A DNA stretch of 64,000 nt from Chloroflexota bacterium (GTDB taxonomy: Bacteria; Chloroflexota; Anaerolineae; UBA1429): positions 1-64,000 of the forward strand of contig JAIOAW010000005.1 of the NCBI GenBank assembly GCA_019873625.1, in the 5' to 3' direction. Numbering within the stretch: position 1 is the stretch's first letter; each line of letters opens with the position of its first letter. This document shows, piece by piece, positions 1 to 8,678 of this stretch. A model generated the notes under the pieces. It saw only the letters and a list, made by a program, of their open reading frames with translations, was not told the origin of the DNA and searched no databases. Both the position numbers and the translations under genes were made by a program.

Positions 1-6
1 GAATGT

Positions 7-170
7 GGAGCGCGGGCCTCCCGGCCCGCGGGCGCCGAAAGGCGCCTTATATGCACATCAGCGAATCCCCTACGCCCGGCCACAGGGAGGCCTGACGGCC
101 TCCCTCGCGAGGCGGGAGCCTCGCGCTCCGGTTCCCTCTCCCGCGTTGGCGCGGGAGAGGGTTAGGGTAA
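7..170 (-). repeat. Dispersed intergenic repeat, copy A
   Basis: This GC-rich block is made of nested palindromes: a GGGCCTCCCGGCCCGC-type arm, GGCGCCgaaaGGCGCC, a GCGAGGCGGGAGCCTCGC arm, and CCCTCTCCCGCG/CGCGGGAGAGGG. Read on the minus strand it matches 6183-6336 almost base for base, with a few substitutions and small indels. It does not code for protein. A module-sized partial copy (GCGCGGGCCTCCTGGCCCGC and a CCTCTCCCAC/GTGGGAGAGG hairpin) follows at about 180-262. The family looks like an intergenic palindromic repeat with no transposase of its own. Confidence 0.75.
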
Positions 171-292
171 GGGCTTAGGGAGCGCGGGCCTCCTGGCCCG
201 CACGCGAGGCAGGCGCCTCGCGCTCCCCCTCACCCCTGTCCCTCTCCCACGTCGAGTGGGAGAGGGGAAAAAGGGCGAGGGGCAAAAGATTT

Positions 293-319
293 TTAGCATT
301 TGCCCCATTCAAGTGCTAA
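293..319 (+). promoter_or_regulatory. Second, degenerate CIRCE operator (HrcA site)
   Basis: The sequence is TTAGCATTT, a 9-base spacer, then AAGTGCTAA. The arms pair with each other at 8 of 9 positions, and the spacer is exactly the CIRCE length (consensus TTAGCACTC-N9-GAGTGCTAA). It lies just upstream of the -35 box of the groES promoter, so HrcA could bind here as well as at the downstream CIRCE. Its binding strength is inferred, not shown. Confidence 0.7.
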
Positions 320-326
320 AACCCTC

Positions 327-355
327 TTGACAAATCGGCGAATTTGTGCTATGCT
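327..355 (+). promoter_or_regulatory. groES-groEL sigma70-type promoter
   Basis: TTGACA at 327-332 and TATGCT at 350-355 are separated by 17 bases. The predicted start near 362 falls inside the downstream CIRCE element, the usual arrangement for HrcA repression of groE. Confidence 0.8.
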
Positions 356-358
356 ATG

Positions 359-385
359 TTAGCACTCGAAGGTGGAGAGTGCCAA
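359..385 (+). promoter_or_regulatory. CIRCE operator of groESL
   Basis: TTAGCACTC, nine bases, GAGTGCCAA: 17 of 18 arm positions match the CIRCE consensus. It overlaps the expected transcription start of groES-groEL and would also sit in the 5' end of the mRNA. CIRCE is bound by the heat-shock repressor HrcA; hrcA itself is not in this window. Confidence 0.93.
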
Positions 386-488
386 CGCTCAAATCCTTCG
401 GGCGAACAAGAGAAGGCGGCTGATGTGCAAAAGCGTCGGTCCCTTCTTTTTGTGAGCACATCACATACTTTCGAGGAGGTTGGTTGGC

Positions 489-791
489 ATGGACAAACTC
501 AAGCTCAAGCCCTTGGCAGATCGTATCGTCGTGCAGCCGTTGAGCCAGGAGGAGGTTACGCCAGCCGGCATCGTCCTACCTGAAACGGCCAAAGAGAAGC
601 CCCAGCGGGGCAAGGTCATCGCCACCGGCCCCGGCGCCCGCAATGAGAAGGGGGAAATCGTCCCCTTGGATGTCAAAGTGGGCGATGAGGTCATCTTTGC
701 CAAGTATGCCGGCACCGAGATCAAACTGAGCACCGATGAGACGATCTTGATCTTGCGCGAGAGCGACGTGCTGGCCATCGTCGAAAAATAG
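489..791 (+). CDS. groES: Co-chaperonin GroES
   Basis: This 100-residue protein is the 10-kDa lid of the GroEL-GroES folding chamber in the cytoplasm. The N-terminal KPLADRIVV strand, the mobile-loop region around residues 26-38 ([13 protein letters not shown]) and the C-terminal VLAIVE strand are all typical, as is the length. The ATG at 489 is chosen because GAGGAGG ends nine bases upstream; an in-frame TTG at 480 overlaps that ribosome site. It is first in the groES-groEL operon and is controlled by the CIRCE elements upstream. Confidence 0.98.
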   Translation: MDKLKLKPLADRIVVQPLSQEEVTPAGIVLPETAKEKPQRGKVIATGPGARNEKGEIVPLDVKVGDEVIFAKYAGTEIKLSTDETILILRESDVLAIVEK

Positions 792-846
792 GCGATTCCA
801 GTGGTCTTATCCGCATCGAAACCCTTGAGTCAGGAGGAAAATCGCT

Positions 847-2475
847 ATGCCCAAACAACTTCGCTTCTCAGAAGAGGCTCGTGCTTCGTTGAAGAAGGGT
901 ATGGATACGCTCGCTTCGGCCGTCGGGGCGACCCTTGGCCCCAAGGGGCGCAACGTGGCCTTGGATAAGAAGTGGGGCGCGCCCACCGTCACGCATGACG
1001 GCGTAACCGTCGCCAAAGAAATCGAACTGCAAGACCCCTTTGAGAATATGGGCGCCCAACTCCTCAAAGAGGCCGCCACCAAGACGAACGACGTCGCCGG
1101 AGACGGCACCACCACGGCCACCGTCTTGGCGCAGGCCATCGTGAACGAGGGGATGAAGAACGTGGCCGCCGGGGCGAATGCCATGCTCCTGAAACGGGGC
1201 ATCGAGGCCGCCACCGAGGCCGTGGTGAAGGCCATCAAGGCCTCGGCCCGCCCGGTGAACACGCGGGAGGATATCGCCAACGTGGCCGCCATCTCCGCCG
1301 CCGACAAGGAAATCGGCGAACTGATCGCCGAGGTGATGGACAAGGTGGGCAAGGATGGCGTCATCACCGTGGAGGAATCCAAGGGGTTGGAGTTCGAGAC
1401 GGAGTATGTGGAGGGGATGCAGTTCGACCGGGGCTACATCTCCCCCTACTTTATCACCAACCCCGAGACGGCTGAAGCCATCTTGGAGGATGCCTATATC
1501 CTGGTGCACGATAAAAAGATCTCCTCTGCGCAGGACTTGGTGCCCATCTTGGAAAAGATGGTGCAGAGCGGCCGCCGCAACCTCCTCGTCGTGGCCGAGG
1601 ATGTAGAGGGCGAGGCGTTGGCGACGCTCGTCCTGAACAAACTGCGCGGGGTGCTGAACGTCGTCGCGGTCAAGGCGCCGGCCTTTGGCGACCGCCGCAA
1701 GGAGATGCTGCGGGATATTGCCATCCTCACGGGCGGCCAGGTCATCTCTGAGGAGATGGGCCGCAAGTTGGAGACGGCGCAACTCTCGGATCTTGGCCAG
1801 GCCCGGCGCGTGGTGGTAGATAAGGATAACACGACCATCATCGAGGGGAAGGGTTCGGAGGCCGAGATTCGCGGGCGCATCGAGCAGATCAAAGCGCAGA
1901 TTGAGACGACCACCTCGGATTACGACCGGGAGAAGTTGCAGGAGCGGTTGGCGAAACTCTCCGGCGGGGTGGCCATCATCCGCGTGGGGGCGGCCACGGA
2001 GGTGGAACTGAAGGAGAAGAAGCACCGCGTGGAGGACGCCCTGTCGGCGACGCGCGCCGCCGTGGAAGAGGGCATCGTGCCTGGCGGTGGCGTAACGCTC
2101 ATCAACGCCATCTCGGCCCTGGATGACCTCAAGATGGAACTGCCCGATGAGAACACGGGCGTGGCCATTATGCGCAAGGCGTTGGAAGCGCCGATGCGGG
2201 GCATCGTGGAGAACGCCGGGCTGGATGGCGCGGTGGTCATCAGCGAGGTGCGCCGCCGCCAGAAAGAAACGGGCAATATGGCCATCGCCTACGACGTGAT
2301 GCGCAACGAATACGTGGATATGTTCGAGGCGGGGATCATTGACCCGTGCAAGGTGACGCGGTCGGCGGTGGAGAACGCCGCCTCCATCGCGGCGATGATC
2401 CTCTCCACCGAGGCGCTGGTGACGGATATCCCCGAGCCGCCCAAACAGCAAACGACGCCGCCACCCGAATACTAA
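847..2475 (+). CDS. groL: Chaperonin GroEL
   Basis: This 542-residue 60-kDa chaperonin forms the double ring that folds proteins with GroES using ATP. The ATP-site motif [10 protein letters not shown] (about residue 86), the PGGGV segment near residue 414 and the overall length are canonical. CAGGAGG lies just upstream of the ATG, and groES ends 55 bases before it. The C-terminal tail is [12 protein letters not shown], proline/threonine-rich, instead of the flexible GGM repeat found in many bacterial GroELs. A strong terminator follows. Confidence 0.98.
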   Translation: MPKQLRFSEEARASLKKGMDTLASAVGATLGPKGRNVALDKKWGAPTVTHDGVTVAKEIELQDPFENMGAQLLKEAATKTNDVAGDGTTTATVLAQAIVNEGMKNVAAGANAMLLKRGIEAATEAVVKAIKASARPVNTREDIANVAAISAADKEIGELIAEVMDKVGKDGVITVEESKGLEFETEYVEGMQFDRGYISPYFITNPETAEAILEDAYILVHDKKISSAQDLVPILEKMVQSGRRNLLVVAEDVEGEALATLVLNKLRGVLNVVAVKAPAFGDRRKEMLRDIAILTGGQVISEEMGRKLETAQLSDLGQARRVVVDKDNTTIIEGKGSEAEIRGRIEQIKAQIETTTSDYDREKLQERLAKLSGGVAIIRVGAATEVELKEKKHRVEDALSATRAAVEEGIVPGGGVTLINAISALDDLKMELPDENTGVAIMRKALEAPMRGIVENAGLDGAVVISEVRRRQKETGNMAIAYDVMRNEYVDMFEAGIIDPCKVTRSAVENAASIAAMILSTEALVTDIPEPPKQQTTPPPEY

Positions 2476-2513
2476 GGCCGTTTGAGCGTTGGCTCTATCC
2501 TCTCCTCACACCT

Positions 2514-2549
2514 AGAGGGGCTGCCCGTATAGGGCAGCCCCTCTTTTTC
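2514..2549 (+). terminator. Intrinsic terminator of groESL
   Basis: AGAGGGGCTGCCC and its complement GGGCAGCCCCTCT form a 13-bp stem around a short loop, followed by TTTTT. The convergent glycosyltransferase gene ends at 2551, so the element may serve both strands. Confidence 0.88.
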
Positions 2550-2550
2550 G

Positions 2551-4056
2551 TTAGGGGCGCAAGTTGGGCACTATCCATAAAAAGAGGCAGGCCGCGCTAA
2601 AAAGGGCCATCCCGCCGTAAAGGAGCACCAGAGGGGCCTCCGCGCGCCAACGGGCCAAGGCGTGCCCGCCCAGCACCGCCACGGCGCTGGCTCCCAAGGT
2701 CGCCACCGCGTAGCCGTTGAAATCCCCTTGGAGGCCGCTCATCAGGCCCACCCCCAGGGCGGCCAGGGCCAGCCCCGCGGCGGCCTCTTGCGCGTGCCTT
2801 TGGAGGAGGTCTTGAATCCCCCAGGTGAAGGCCGCGCCCAGGGGCACGATCGCTGGGAAGAGGTACCGCCCCTGGTGTTGCACGTATTTCAGGTTATACC
2901 AAAGGTAGCCGAGCGCCGTCAGCCCAACCCACAGCCCGAAGAGCATCGCCCCGCGCTGCCTTTCGGGTGGGGCGGTGCGCAAGAAACGGGAATCCACCAA
3001 GCGGCCGATGATCCCCACCAGCGCGAGGAGGGAAAGAATCCTCAGGGCGAAGTAGATGCGCCCATCGAGGGGCACGCCCATCCACCCGAACTGCCCCCAA
3101 AAACTCTGGAACGTGGTGTGCAACCCTTGGCGGATGAGCGCCGCCCAACCGATTTGGCCAAGGAGAGCGCGCGTCGTCAACTGGCCGGTGACCACCACAT
3201 CGTGCCGGCCAAGCGCCAAAAGGTCGGTGAGGCCGTAAAGGCGCGCATTGCGCCACAGCCATGGCAGGGCCACGATGAAGGCCGTGCCGAGCATAGCCCC
3301 CGCTTGCCCCACAGCGCGCCAGACGACAAGTTCTCCGCGCCGGTGGGCCGAATAGGCATCCCAAAGGAGCGCCCCGAGGGCCAAGCCAAAGGCAATGTTG
3401 GCCTGCATCTTGGTCAAGAAGGCCAGGCCCAAAAGGGCGCCGATCCCCACGGCGCGCCGCCACGTCCAATCTTCCCACTCCAGGCCGATGACCGCCCAAC
3501 CCACAAGGCCCACCATAAGTTCAGCGAGGCCGTCATTATTCACCGCCGAGGTCATCGCAAGATGCATCGGCAAGGTCGCGGCAAAGGCCACAGCCCCCAG
3601 GGCCAGCGTCGGGCGGTTTGGCGCGAGCCGCCGCACCACGCGGTAGCCCACAGCCAGCCCCGCCGCCCCGATGAGCACCGAAAAGAGCCGCAGCGCATAG
3701 AGGAGGCGCGGCATCCCCAGCGGCTTGGCCAAACGGTCAATCAGCGCGCCGCCCAGGTAATAGAGGGGCGGTTGATGCGCCTCATAGCGCAGGGGTTCGA
3801 TGGACCATCCTGGGGCAAAGCGGTGCGCCTTGATCGCCTCCAGGTACTCGACTGGGTAATCGCCCACGGTGAGTTCGGGGAGCCGGCCCTCCTCTGCCAA
3901 GAAGCGGATGTAGTTGAAATGGGCCGGTTCATCGGGGGCCTGCCAAGGGGGCGTGTAGAGGGCATAGAGCACGCCCAAGGCAAGGTACAAAAAAAGGATG
4001 GCGGCCAGCCATACAGAGGGAAGGGAAACCTTTTGCGGTGTGCGCATACGCCTCAT
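2551..4056 (-). CDS. GT-C-type membrane glycosyltransferase (DUF2142/PMT-like)
   Basis: This 501-residue polytopic membrane protein resembles GT-C glycosyltransferases that use polyprenyl-phosphate sugars. The acidic motif APDEPAHF lies in the first extracytoplasmic loop (about residues 39-46) after the first membrane helix, and a QPPLYY motif follows near residue 95. About ten hydrophobic helices follow. ATG 4056 has AAGAGG close upstream; ATG 4047 is an alternative. It lies downstream of metG on the same strand, separated by a hairpin. The substrate cannot be read from the sequence. Confidence 0.75.
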   Translation of the reverse strand: MRRMRTPQKVSLPSVWLAAILFLYLALGVLYALYTPPWQAPDEPAHFNYIRFLAEEGRLPELTVGDYPVEYLEAIKAHRFAPGWSIEPLRYEAHQPPLYYLGGALIDRLAKPLGMPRLLYALRLFSVLIGAAGLAVGYRVVRRLAPNRPTLALGAVAFAATLPMHLAMTSAVNNDGLAELMVGLVGWAVIGLEWEDWTWRRAVGIGALLGLAFLTKMQANIAFGLALGALLWDAYSAHRRGELVVWRAVGQAGAMLGTAFIVALPWLWRNARLYGLTDLLALGRHDVVVTGQLTTRALLGQIGWAALIRQGLHTTFQSFWGQFGWMGVPLDGRIYFALRILSLLALVGIIGRLVDSRFLRTAPPERQRGAMLFGLWVGLTALGYLWYNLKYVQHQGRYLFPAIVPLGAAFTWGIQDLLQRHAQEAAAGLALAALGVGLMSGLQGDFNGYAVATLGASAVAVLGGHALARWRAEAPLVLLYGGMALFSAACLFLWIVPNLRP

Positions 4057-4070
4057 CCGGCCTCTTGAAA

Positions 4071-4105
4071 GAATCGGCCTGATGCCCAGGGCACCAGGCC
4101 GATTC
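4071..4105 (-). terminator. Hairpin after metG, possible weak terminator
   Basis: GAATCGGCCTG and CAGGCCGATTC form a perfect 11-bp stem with a 13-base loop, five bases past the metG stop. No long U-run follows on the minus strand, so it may be a weak terminator or an mRNA stabiliser between metG and the glycosyltransferase gene. Confidence 0.5.
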
Positions 4106-4110
4106 CCGTC

Positions 4111-5859
4111 CTAAGCGTGCGCGCCCAGGCGCGCCAGTTCTTGCTCAACCACATCCTCATCGAGTTTGCGAAAGAGCGGCTGGGGCCGCCGCAAGGCCTG
4201 GCCGGGGGCAAGGCGGCTGGGGCGCCAGCGATCTCCCTGGCCTTCGTAATGATAGGTCAGCCCCAAATGCCGGCGGCTCGTCTCAACGTATTCCACCACT
4301 TCCTGTTTGCCCAAGAGGTCATCGTCATAGCCCAGATATTCGTGCAGGCGCTGCGAAGAGAAGGGCAAGAAGGGCAAGAACAACGTCTTGAGCGAATCAA
4401 TCACCCGCAGGGCCACATAGGTCGCCGTGGCGGCGCGGGCGGGGTCGCTCTTCAGGGCCTTCCAAGGCGCGGCCGCATCCAGATAGCGGTTGGCCTCGCG
4501 CGCCAAGGCCATCACCTCGCCCAAGGCGTTGCGCAAGTGGCAGGCATCAATCTGGGCGCCGATCGGCTCGAAGGCCGCCTCCACCTGCGCCAAAATGGCC
4601 TCGTCCTCCGGGGTGAACGCCCCGGGCTGGGGCACCCGCCCCTGAAAGTTGTTGTGCGCAAAGGTGAGCATACGGTGCGCCAGGTTCCCCCAGGTGCCCA
4701 CCAGTTCGTTGTTGTTGCAATCCACAAACTCCCGCCAGGAAAAGTCCGAATCGGAAGTCTCGGGCGCGTGCACGGTGAGGTAATATCGCAGGGGGTCCGG
4801 ATCGTAGCGCGCAAGGTAATCGGGCGCCCACACGGCCCATTTGCGGCTGGAGGAGATCTTGCGGCCCTCCAACGTCAAATATTCGTTCGCGGGCACGTCA
4901 TACGGCAATTGCAAGCCCCCATAGCCCATCAGCATCGCCGGCCAAATGAGCGTGTGGAAAAAGATGTTATCTTTGCCGATGAAATAGTACGAACGGCAGG
5001 GCGCGGACGCATCCCACCATTCGCGCCAAGCCTCCGGCGTGCCTCGGTTCTTGGCCCATTCCACGCTGGCCGAGAGGTAGCCGATAACGGCATCGAACCA
5101 GACGTAAATGCGCTTATCCTCAAAGCCCTTCACGGGCACTGGAATGCCCCACAGGATATCCCGCGTGATGGCGCGGCCGTGCAGGCCCTCCTCGAGCAAG
5201 TTCAGCGAAAAGTTGAGCACGCTGGGGCGCCAGTGGGTCTTGGTGGCGATCCAAGCCTTGAGCGGCTCGTTGAATTGGGCGAGGTCGAGGAAAAAGTGTT
5301 CCGTCTCGCGCACCTCGGGCGTGCCGCCGCAGAACTTGCAGCGCGGCGCGATGAGTTCCAGCGCGTCCAGCGGTTTGCCGCAGTTATCGCATTGGTCGCC
5401 GCGGGCGTCTCCAAAATGGCAGAAGGGGCACTCGCCCTCCACATAGCGGTCGGCCAAAAAGCGTTGGCAGCGGGGGCAATAGAGCGCGCGCATCGCCTGC
5501 TTGTAGATATAGCCCCGTTCCAACAGGCGCAAGAAAAGATCCGTCGTAACGGCCCAATGATTTTCCGTATCGGTATGGGTAAAGAGGTCGAAGGTGATGC
5601 CCAGCCCTTGGAAGGACTCCAAAAAACTGCGGTGATATCGTTCCACGACCTCGGCTGGGTCAATCCCCTCTTGCTCGGCCGTCACGGTGATGGGCGTGCC
5701 GTGCGCATCCGAGCCAGAAACCATCAGGACGTCATTCCCTCGCAGGCGGTGGTAGCGCGCAAAGATGTCTGGCGGCAGATAGGCGCCCGCCAGGTGGCCA
5801 AGGTGCAATGGCGAATTGGCATAGGGCCACGCTACGCCCACCAGGATTTTCTCGTGCAT
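4111..5859 (-). CDS. metG: Methionyl-tRNA synthetase
   Basis: This 582-residue class I synthetase charges tRNA-Met. It has the HLGH-type signature ([11 protein letters not shown]) about 20 residues in, two CxxC zinc knuckles around residues 125-165 (CPRC...CPFC and CDNC...CKFC), and a KISSS version of the KMSKS loop. The ATG at 5859 begins [17 protein letters not shown] and has AAGGAG four bases upstream; reading further upstream gives unrelated low-complexity sequence. The extra C-terminal dimerisation domain of some bacterial enzymes is absent. A long leader separates it from its promoter. Confidence 0.96.
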   Translation of the reverse strand: MHEKILVGVAWPYANSPLHLGHLAGAYLPPDIFARYHRLRGNDVLMVSGSDAHGTPITVTAEQEGIDPAEVVERYHRSFLESFQGLGITFDLFTHTDTENHWAVTTDLFLRLLERGYIYKQAMRALYCPRCQRFLADRYVEGECPFCHFGDARGDQCDNCGKPLDALELIAPRCKFCGGTPEVRETEHFFLDLAQFNEPLKAWIATKTHWRPSVLNFSLNLLEEGLHGRAITRDILWGIPVPVKGFEDKRIYVWFDAVIGYLSASVEWAKNRGTPEAWREWWDASAPCRSYYFIGKDNIFFHTLIWPAMLMGYGGLQLPYDVPANEYLTLEGRKISSSRKWAVWAPDYLARYDPDPLRYYLTVHAPETSDSDFSWREFVDCNNNELVGTWGNLAHRMLTFAHNNFQGRVPQPGAFTPEDEAILAQVEAAFEPIGAQIDACHLRNALGEVMALAREANRYLDAAAPWKALKSDPARAATATYVALRVIDSLKTLFLPFLPFSSQRLHEYLGYDDDLLGKQEVVEYVETSRRHLGLTYHYEGQGDRWRPSRLAPGQALRRPQPLFRKLDEDVVEQELARLGAHA

Positions 5860-6119
5860 CGTGCTCCTTACTGGGAAGTCCGATCCCTCGAAAGAATACG
5901 GCACATTCGAAATAAAACCGCTCGGCCTAGGGCAACCTAATCTCTGTGGAGGGCGAGGCCCTCCATATACCCTTTGGCGGCGCACACGTGCCGAATCAAG
6001 GCGGTCAGGCGGAAAGAAAGGGCGGCGGGCCAAGGCCGGCCAGGCCGCACCGGAGGTGAAAGGAGGATAGACCCATCAGAAGGCGCGCTCATCGGACCCC
6101 TCCACTCCAGAACGATTGC
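5860..6119 (-). other. Long untranslated leader of metG
   Basis: About 255 bases separate the predicted metG start of transcription (near 6113) from its ATG. The leader contains a perfect TGGAGGGC-gag-GCCCTCCA hairpin at 5947-5965 and other GC-rich self-complementary stretches. I looked for T-box (GGTGGNACCGCG) and S-box signatures and found neither. No convincing reading frame is seen. Its role is unknown. Confidence 0.45.
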
Positions 6120-6147
6120 ATTGTATCCCGATTCCTCAGTGCGTCAA
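6120..6147 (-). promoter_or_regulatory. Promoter of metG
   Basis: On the minus strand TTGACG and TACAAT are separated by 16 bases. The predicted start leaves a leader of about 255 nucleotides before metG. Confidence 0.6.
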
Positions 6148-6182
6148 TTCCCAGGGCCTACGAGGCGCTCCATACGGCCCTC

Positions 6183-6336
6183 ACCCTAACCCTCTCCCCG
6201 CGAGCGGGAGAGGGAACCGGAGCGCGAGGCTCCCGCCTCGCGAGGGAGGCCGTTAGGCCCCCCTATGGCCGAGCGGGGGGATTTGTGGATGTGCAAGGCG
6301 CCTTTCGGCGTCTGCGGGCCGGGAGGCCCGCGCTCC
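6183..6336 (+). repeat. Dispersed intergenic repeat, copy B
   Basis: This is the inverted counterpart of copy A at 7-170, with the same modules in the same order: CCCTCTCC hairpin, GCGCGAGGCTCCCGCCTCGCG palindrome, a less conserved centre, GGCGCCTTTCGGCG, and GCGGGCCGGGAGGCCCGC. A shortened third copy (CCCTCTCC hairpin and GCGAGGC palindrome only) follows at about 6342-6424. It is non-coding. Confidence 0.75.
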
Positions 6337-6434
6337 ATACGGCCCTCACCCTAACCCTCTCCCCGCGAGCGGGAGAGGGAACCGGAGCGCGAGGCGGGAG
6401 CCTCGCGAGGGAGGCCCGCGCTCTATGTCTCATA

Positions 6435-6463
6435 TTGGCCGGAGGGGGCTGAGGGGCTATAAT
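6435..6463 (+). promoter_or_regulatory. Promoter of the PhnP-like gene
   Basis: TTGGCC and a perfect TATAAT are separated by 17 bases, about 45 bases upstream of the ATG at 6508. Confidence 0.65.
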
Positions 6464-6507
6464 GCGCCCTGTTTGGGCAAGAGGGATTTTTAAAAGAAGG
6501 GGTGCGT

Positions 6508-7299
6508 ATGCGCGTTACGTTACTCGGCACGGGCACTTCGCACGGGGTGCCCTCGCTCGATTGTATGATAGACGACTATGCTCGCTGCCCACATCAAGTC
6601 TGCCGCAAGGCCGAGGCGGATCCGCGCCACCGCCGCACGCGGTGTTCGATCCTCGTCGTGGTGAACGGGCTGAACCTCCTCCTAGATACCTCGCAGGATT
6701 TTCGCGAGCAGATGCTCGCCAACCGCGTGCGGCAGATTGATGCCGTGCTGTTCACCCACGCCCACGCCGACCACATCTACGGCCTGCCGGATATTCGCTC
6801 CTATTCGCGGGGAGGGAAGGTTATCCCCATCTACGGCTCGTCGCCTACGCTCTATGCCCTGCAGAAATCGTTTGATTACATCTTTCACCCGCCCGCGTTT
6901 GTAGGGGGCGGCATCCCCCAACTCGCGCCGCACGTGCTCGAAGCGAGAGGGCAGGTCGAAGGGGTGGAGGTGATCCCCATCCCCGTGGAGCATGGGAATG
7001 CGGAAGGGTGCCAAGGCTACCGCATCGGCGGGCTTGCCTACCTTCCCGATGTGAAGGTCATCCCAGAGGGGTCGCTAGCCCTTCTCGAGGGGTTGGATCT
7101 CCTCATTCTCAACTGCCTGCGCCCTCGGCCGCACATCAGCCATCTTTCGCTTGCGGAAAGCCTCGCCTATGTGGAGGCGTTACGACCGAAGCGGTGCCTC
7201 TTGACCCATATGACGCACGATATAGATTACGAGGTCGAAGAACCCTCTCTGCCGCCGAATGTGCGCTTTGCCTATGATGGGCTGACGGTTACCGTATAA
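6508..7299 (+). CDS. PhnP-like MBL-fold metal-dependent hydrolase
   Basis: This 263-residue metallo-beta-lactamase-fold protein resembles PhnP, which opens phosphoribosyl cyclic phosphate. It begins with the family strand VTLLGTGTSHGVP, has a Cys/His cluster (CxxxxxCPHQVC, residues 19-32) in the position of the PhnP structural zinc site, and the catalytic motif HAHADHIYGLPDIR near residue 82; a late HMTHD supplies further metal ligands. The ATG at 6508 lies seven bases after AAGAAGG. No other phn genes are nearby, so the substrate is open. Confidence 0.8.
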   Translation: MRVTLLGTGTSHGVPSLDCMIDDYARCPHQVCRKAEADPRHRRTRCSILVVVNGLNLLLDTSQDFREQMLANRVRQIDAVLFTHAHADHIYGLPDIRSYSRGGKVIPIYGSSPTLYALQKSFDYIFHPPAFVGGGIPQLAPHVLEARGQVEGVEVIPIPVEHGNAEGCQGYRIGGLAYLPDVKVIPEGSLALLEGLDLLILNCLRPRPHISHLSLAESLAYVEALRPKRCLLTHMTHDIDYEVEEPSLPPNVRFAYDGLTVTV

Positions 7300-7331
7300 C
7301 CCCTTGCCCTTTGGTCAAGGGCAAGGGGTTA
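7297..7331. terminator. Bidirectional terminator between convergent genes
   Basis: TAACCCCTTGCCCTT and its complement form a 15-bp stem with a short loop, followed on the plus strand by CTTTCTT. It starts at the stop codon of the PhnP-like gene and ends six bases before the nitroreductase stop. Confidence 0.8.
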
Positions 7332-7336
7332 CTTTC

Positions 7337-7879
7337 TTAGCGTTCGACGGCGTAGCGGTTCCAACTGGCCCGCTGGGCAAAAGGTTTTTTGGTGCGGCGC
7401 GGGCCTTCCTCCGCCGGGCGCCCAACGGGGATGATGAGCGCCAGGGCGCGGTCGGCGGGGATGGCCAAAAGGGCCTCCGCCTTGCTGCGCACCGCGCTAT
7501 CCACAAAGGGGCCGTCTTGCCAACCGCACGAGTAGCCCAACGCCGTGGCCGCGAGGAGCATATTCTCCGTAGCGGCAGCATAATCGGCGATGAGGCACTC
7601 CGTCTCGATATCGAACACCTCGCGGAAGCGCGGGCGCGTGAGCACCGCGATCATAGCGGGCGCCGTGCGCAGGGGCACGCTCTCGGTCAACTCGCCAATC
7701 TGCCGTAGGAGGGCGGGATCATCTATGATGATGAACTCCGGCGACTGATTGTTGTTGGCCGAAGGCGCGGCCATCCCCGCCTCGACGATGCGGATGAGAT
7801 CCTCTTTGGGAACGGGCGTGTTCGGATCGAACCGGGCCTTGTGCGAATAGCGCGCCTTGATGACGTCAAAAAATTCCAT
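7337..7879 (-). CDS. Nitroreductase family protein
   Basis: This 180-residue FMN-dependent NAD(P)H oxidoreductase-type protein has the N-terminal family pattern R-Y-S-x-x-x-F (RYSHKARFDP), the AAPSANNNQSPEF flavin-binding segment around residue 37, and the YAAATENMLLAATALGYSCGW helix near residue 101. The length is on the short side for the family, which works as a homodimer. The natural substrate is unknown; quinones or other electrophiles are typical. Confidence 0.87.
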   Translation of the reverse strand: MEFFDVIKARYSHKARFDPNTPVPKEDLIRIVEAGMAAPSANNNQSPEFIIIDDPALLRQIGELTESVPLRTAPAMIAVLTRPRFREVFDIETECLIADYAAATENMLLAATALGYSCGWQDGPFVDSAVRSKAEALLAIPADRALALIIPVGRPAEEGPRRTKKPFAQRASWNRYAVER

Positions 7880-7953
7880 CGCCTCCCCCTTTCTTTGCGG
7901 TTTGCATCCACTTTAGCGCAAGATGAGGGAACGGGCAAATGCCCTTCGGCCCG

Positions 7954-8532
7954 TCAGCGCGCGACCTCGCGGCCGCATCGAGCGCAAAAGCGGGCTTTGG
8001 GCCGCAGCGGCGCGCCGCAGTAGGCGCAGTAGCGATCCTCCTCGGCCTTAAAAGGGGCCACCATCTGGCCGCAATAGGGGCAGAAGGTCGCCTCCGGCGG
8101 CAGGGGTTTGCCGCAGTGGGCGCAGAGGCGTTCTGGAACGGCAGAGGCGGCCAAACTCGGCGTGGGCGAAGGCTCGGTTGCCTGGGCCTCCGCAGCGGCC
8201 AGGGCCTCCAAACGGGCCAGTTCGGCGCGCTGTTCGGCCACGGCGGCCTCCAATTCGATGATGTGCTGGCAGAGGGGCTGGAGTTCGACCGCGCTCAGCC
8301 TGCCGGCCTTGTGCAGGCCCACGGCCTGCACGCCTACGGCCGTAACCATCTCGGCGATTTGGGCATCGAGATGCTTGAGTTCGCTGCGGATACGCGCCAT
8401 AGCCCGCTTGCGGTCGGCGATGGCCATCTGGCGGCGCAAGCCCTCGATGGTGGCCCGCACCCCGCCGGCCCGGTTGATGGAGGCCTTGAGGTCCTCCGCT
8501 TTTTGCCGAAAAGTGTTGAGAAGATCGGACAT
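7954..8532 (-). CDS. Coiled-coil double zinc-ribbon protein
   Basis: This 192-residue protein has a helical coiled-coil N-terminal part (about residues 1-115), an alanine/proline linker, and two zinc ribbons at the C-terminus: CAHCGKPLPPEATFCPYCG and CYCG-type CAYCGAPLRPKARFCARCG, each with two CxxC knuckles. GAGGAGG precedes the ATG. Such ribbon proteins are common and functionally diverse; nothing here shows a partner or an enzymatic activity. Confidence 0.8.
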   Translation of the reverse strand: MSDLLNTFRQKAEDLKASINRAGGVRATIEGLRRQMAIADRKRAMARIRSELKHLDAQIAEMVTAVGVQAVGLHKAGRLSAVELQPLCQHIIELEAAVAEQRAELARLEALAAAEAQATEPSPTPSLAASAVPERLCAHCGKPLPPEATFCPYCGQMVAPFKAEEDRYCAYCGAPLRPKARFCARCGREVAR

Positions 8533-8616
8533 TGCGCCTCCTCACGATGGGGGTCCATCCTCTATACGCAAGAGGTGAGGCAAAGTGGCGCCAAATATGG
8601 TCCTTTTCGGGGCCTG

Positions 8617-8645
8617 TTGCCCCCCAAAGGGGATGGTGCTATCTT
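8617..8645 (+). promoter_or_regulatory. Possible promoter of the TIM-barrel gene at 8679
   Basis: TTGCCC and TATCTT are separated by 17 bases, and GGAGG follows at 8667. Both boxes are only partial matches to consensus. Confidence 0.45.
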
Positions 8646-8678
8646 TGGGCCGAGCACACGGAGATTGGAGGTTTTGCT

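Noticed and set aside
868-2451. Long antisense frame across groEL (527 codons)
   Set aside because: It is a GC-rich shadow of groEL codon bias: His/Arg/Gly-rich composition with no family pattern. The same applies to long antisense frames over metG, trpE and pheT.
5860-6113. T-box leader for metG
   Set aside because: The sequence CACCTCCGGTGCGGCC has a vague resemblance, but no GGTGGNACCGCG core, specifier loop or terminator/antiterminator pair could be drawn.
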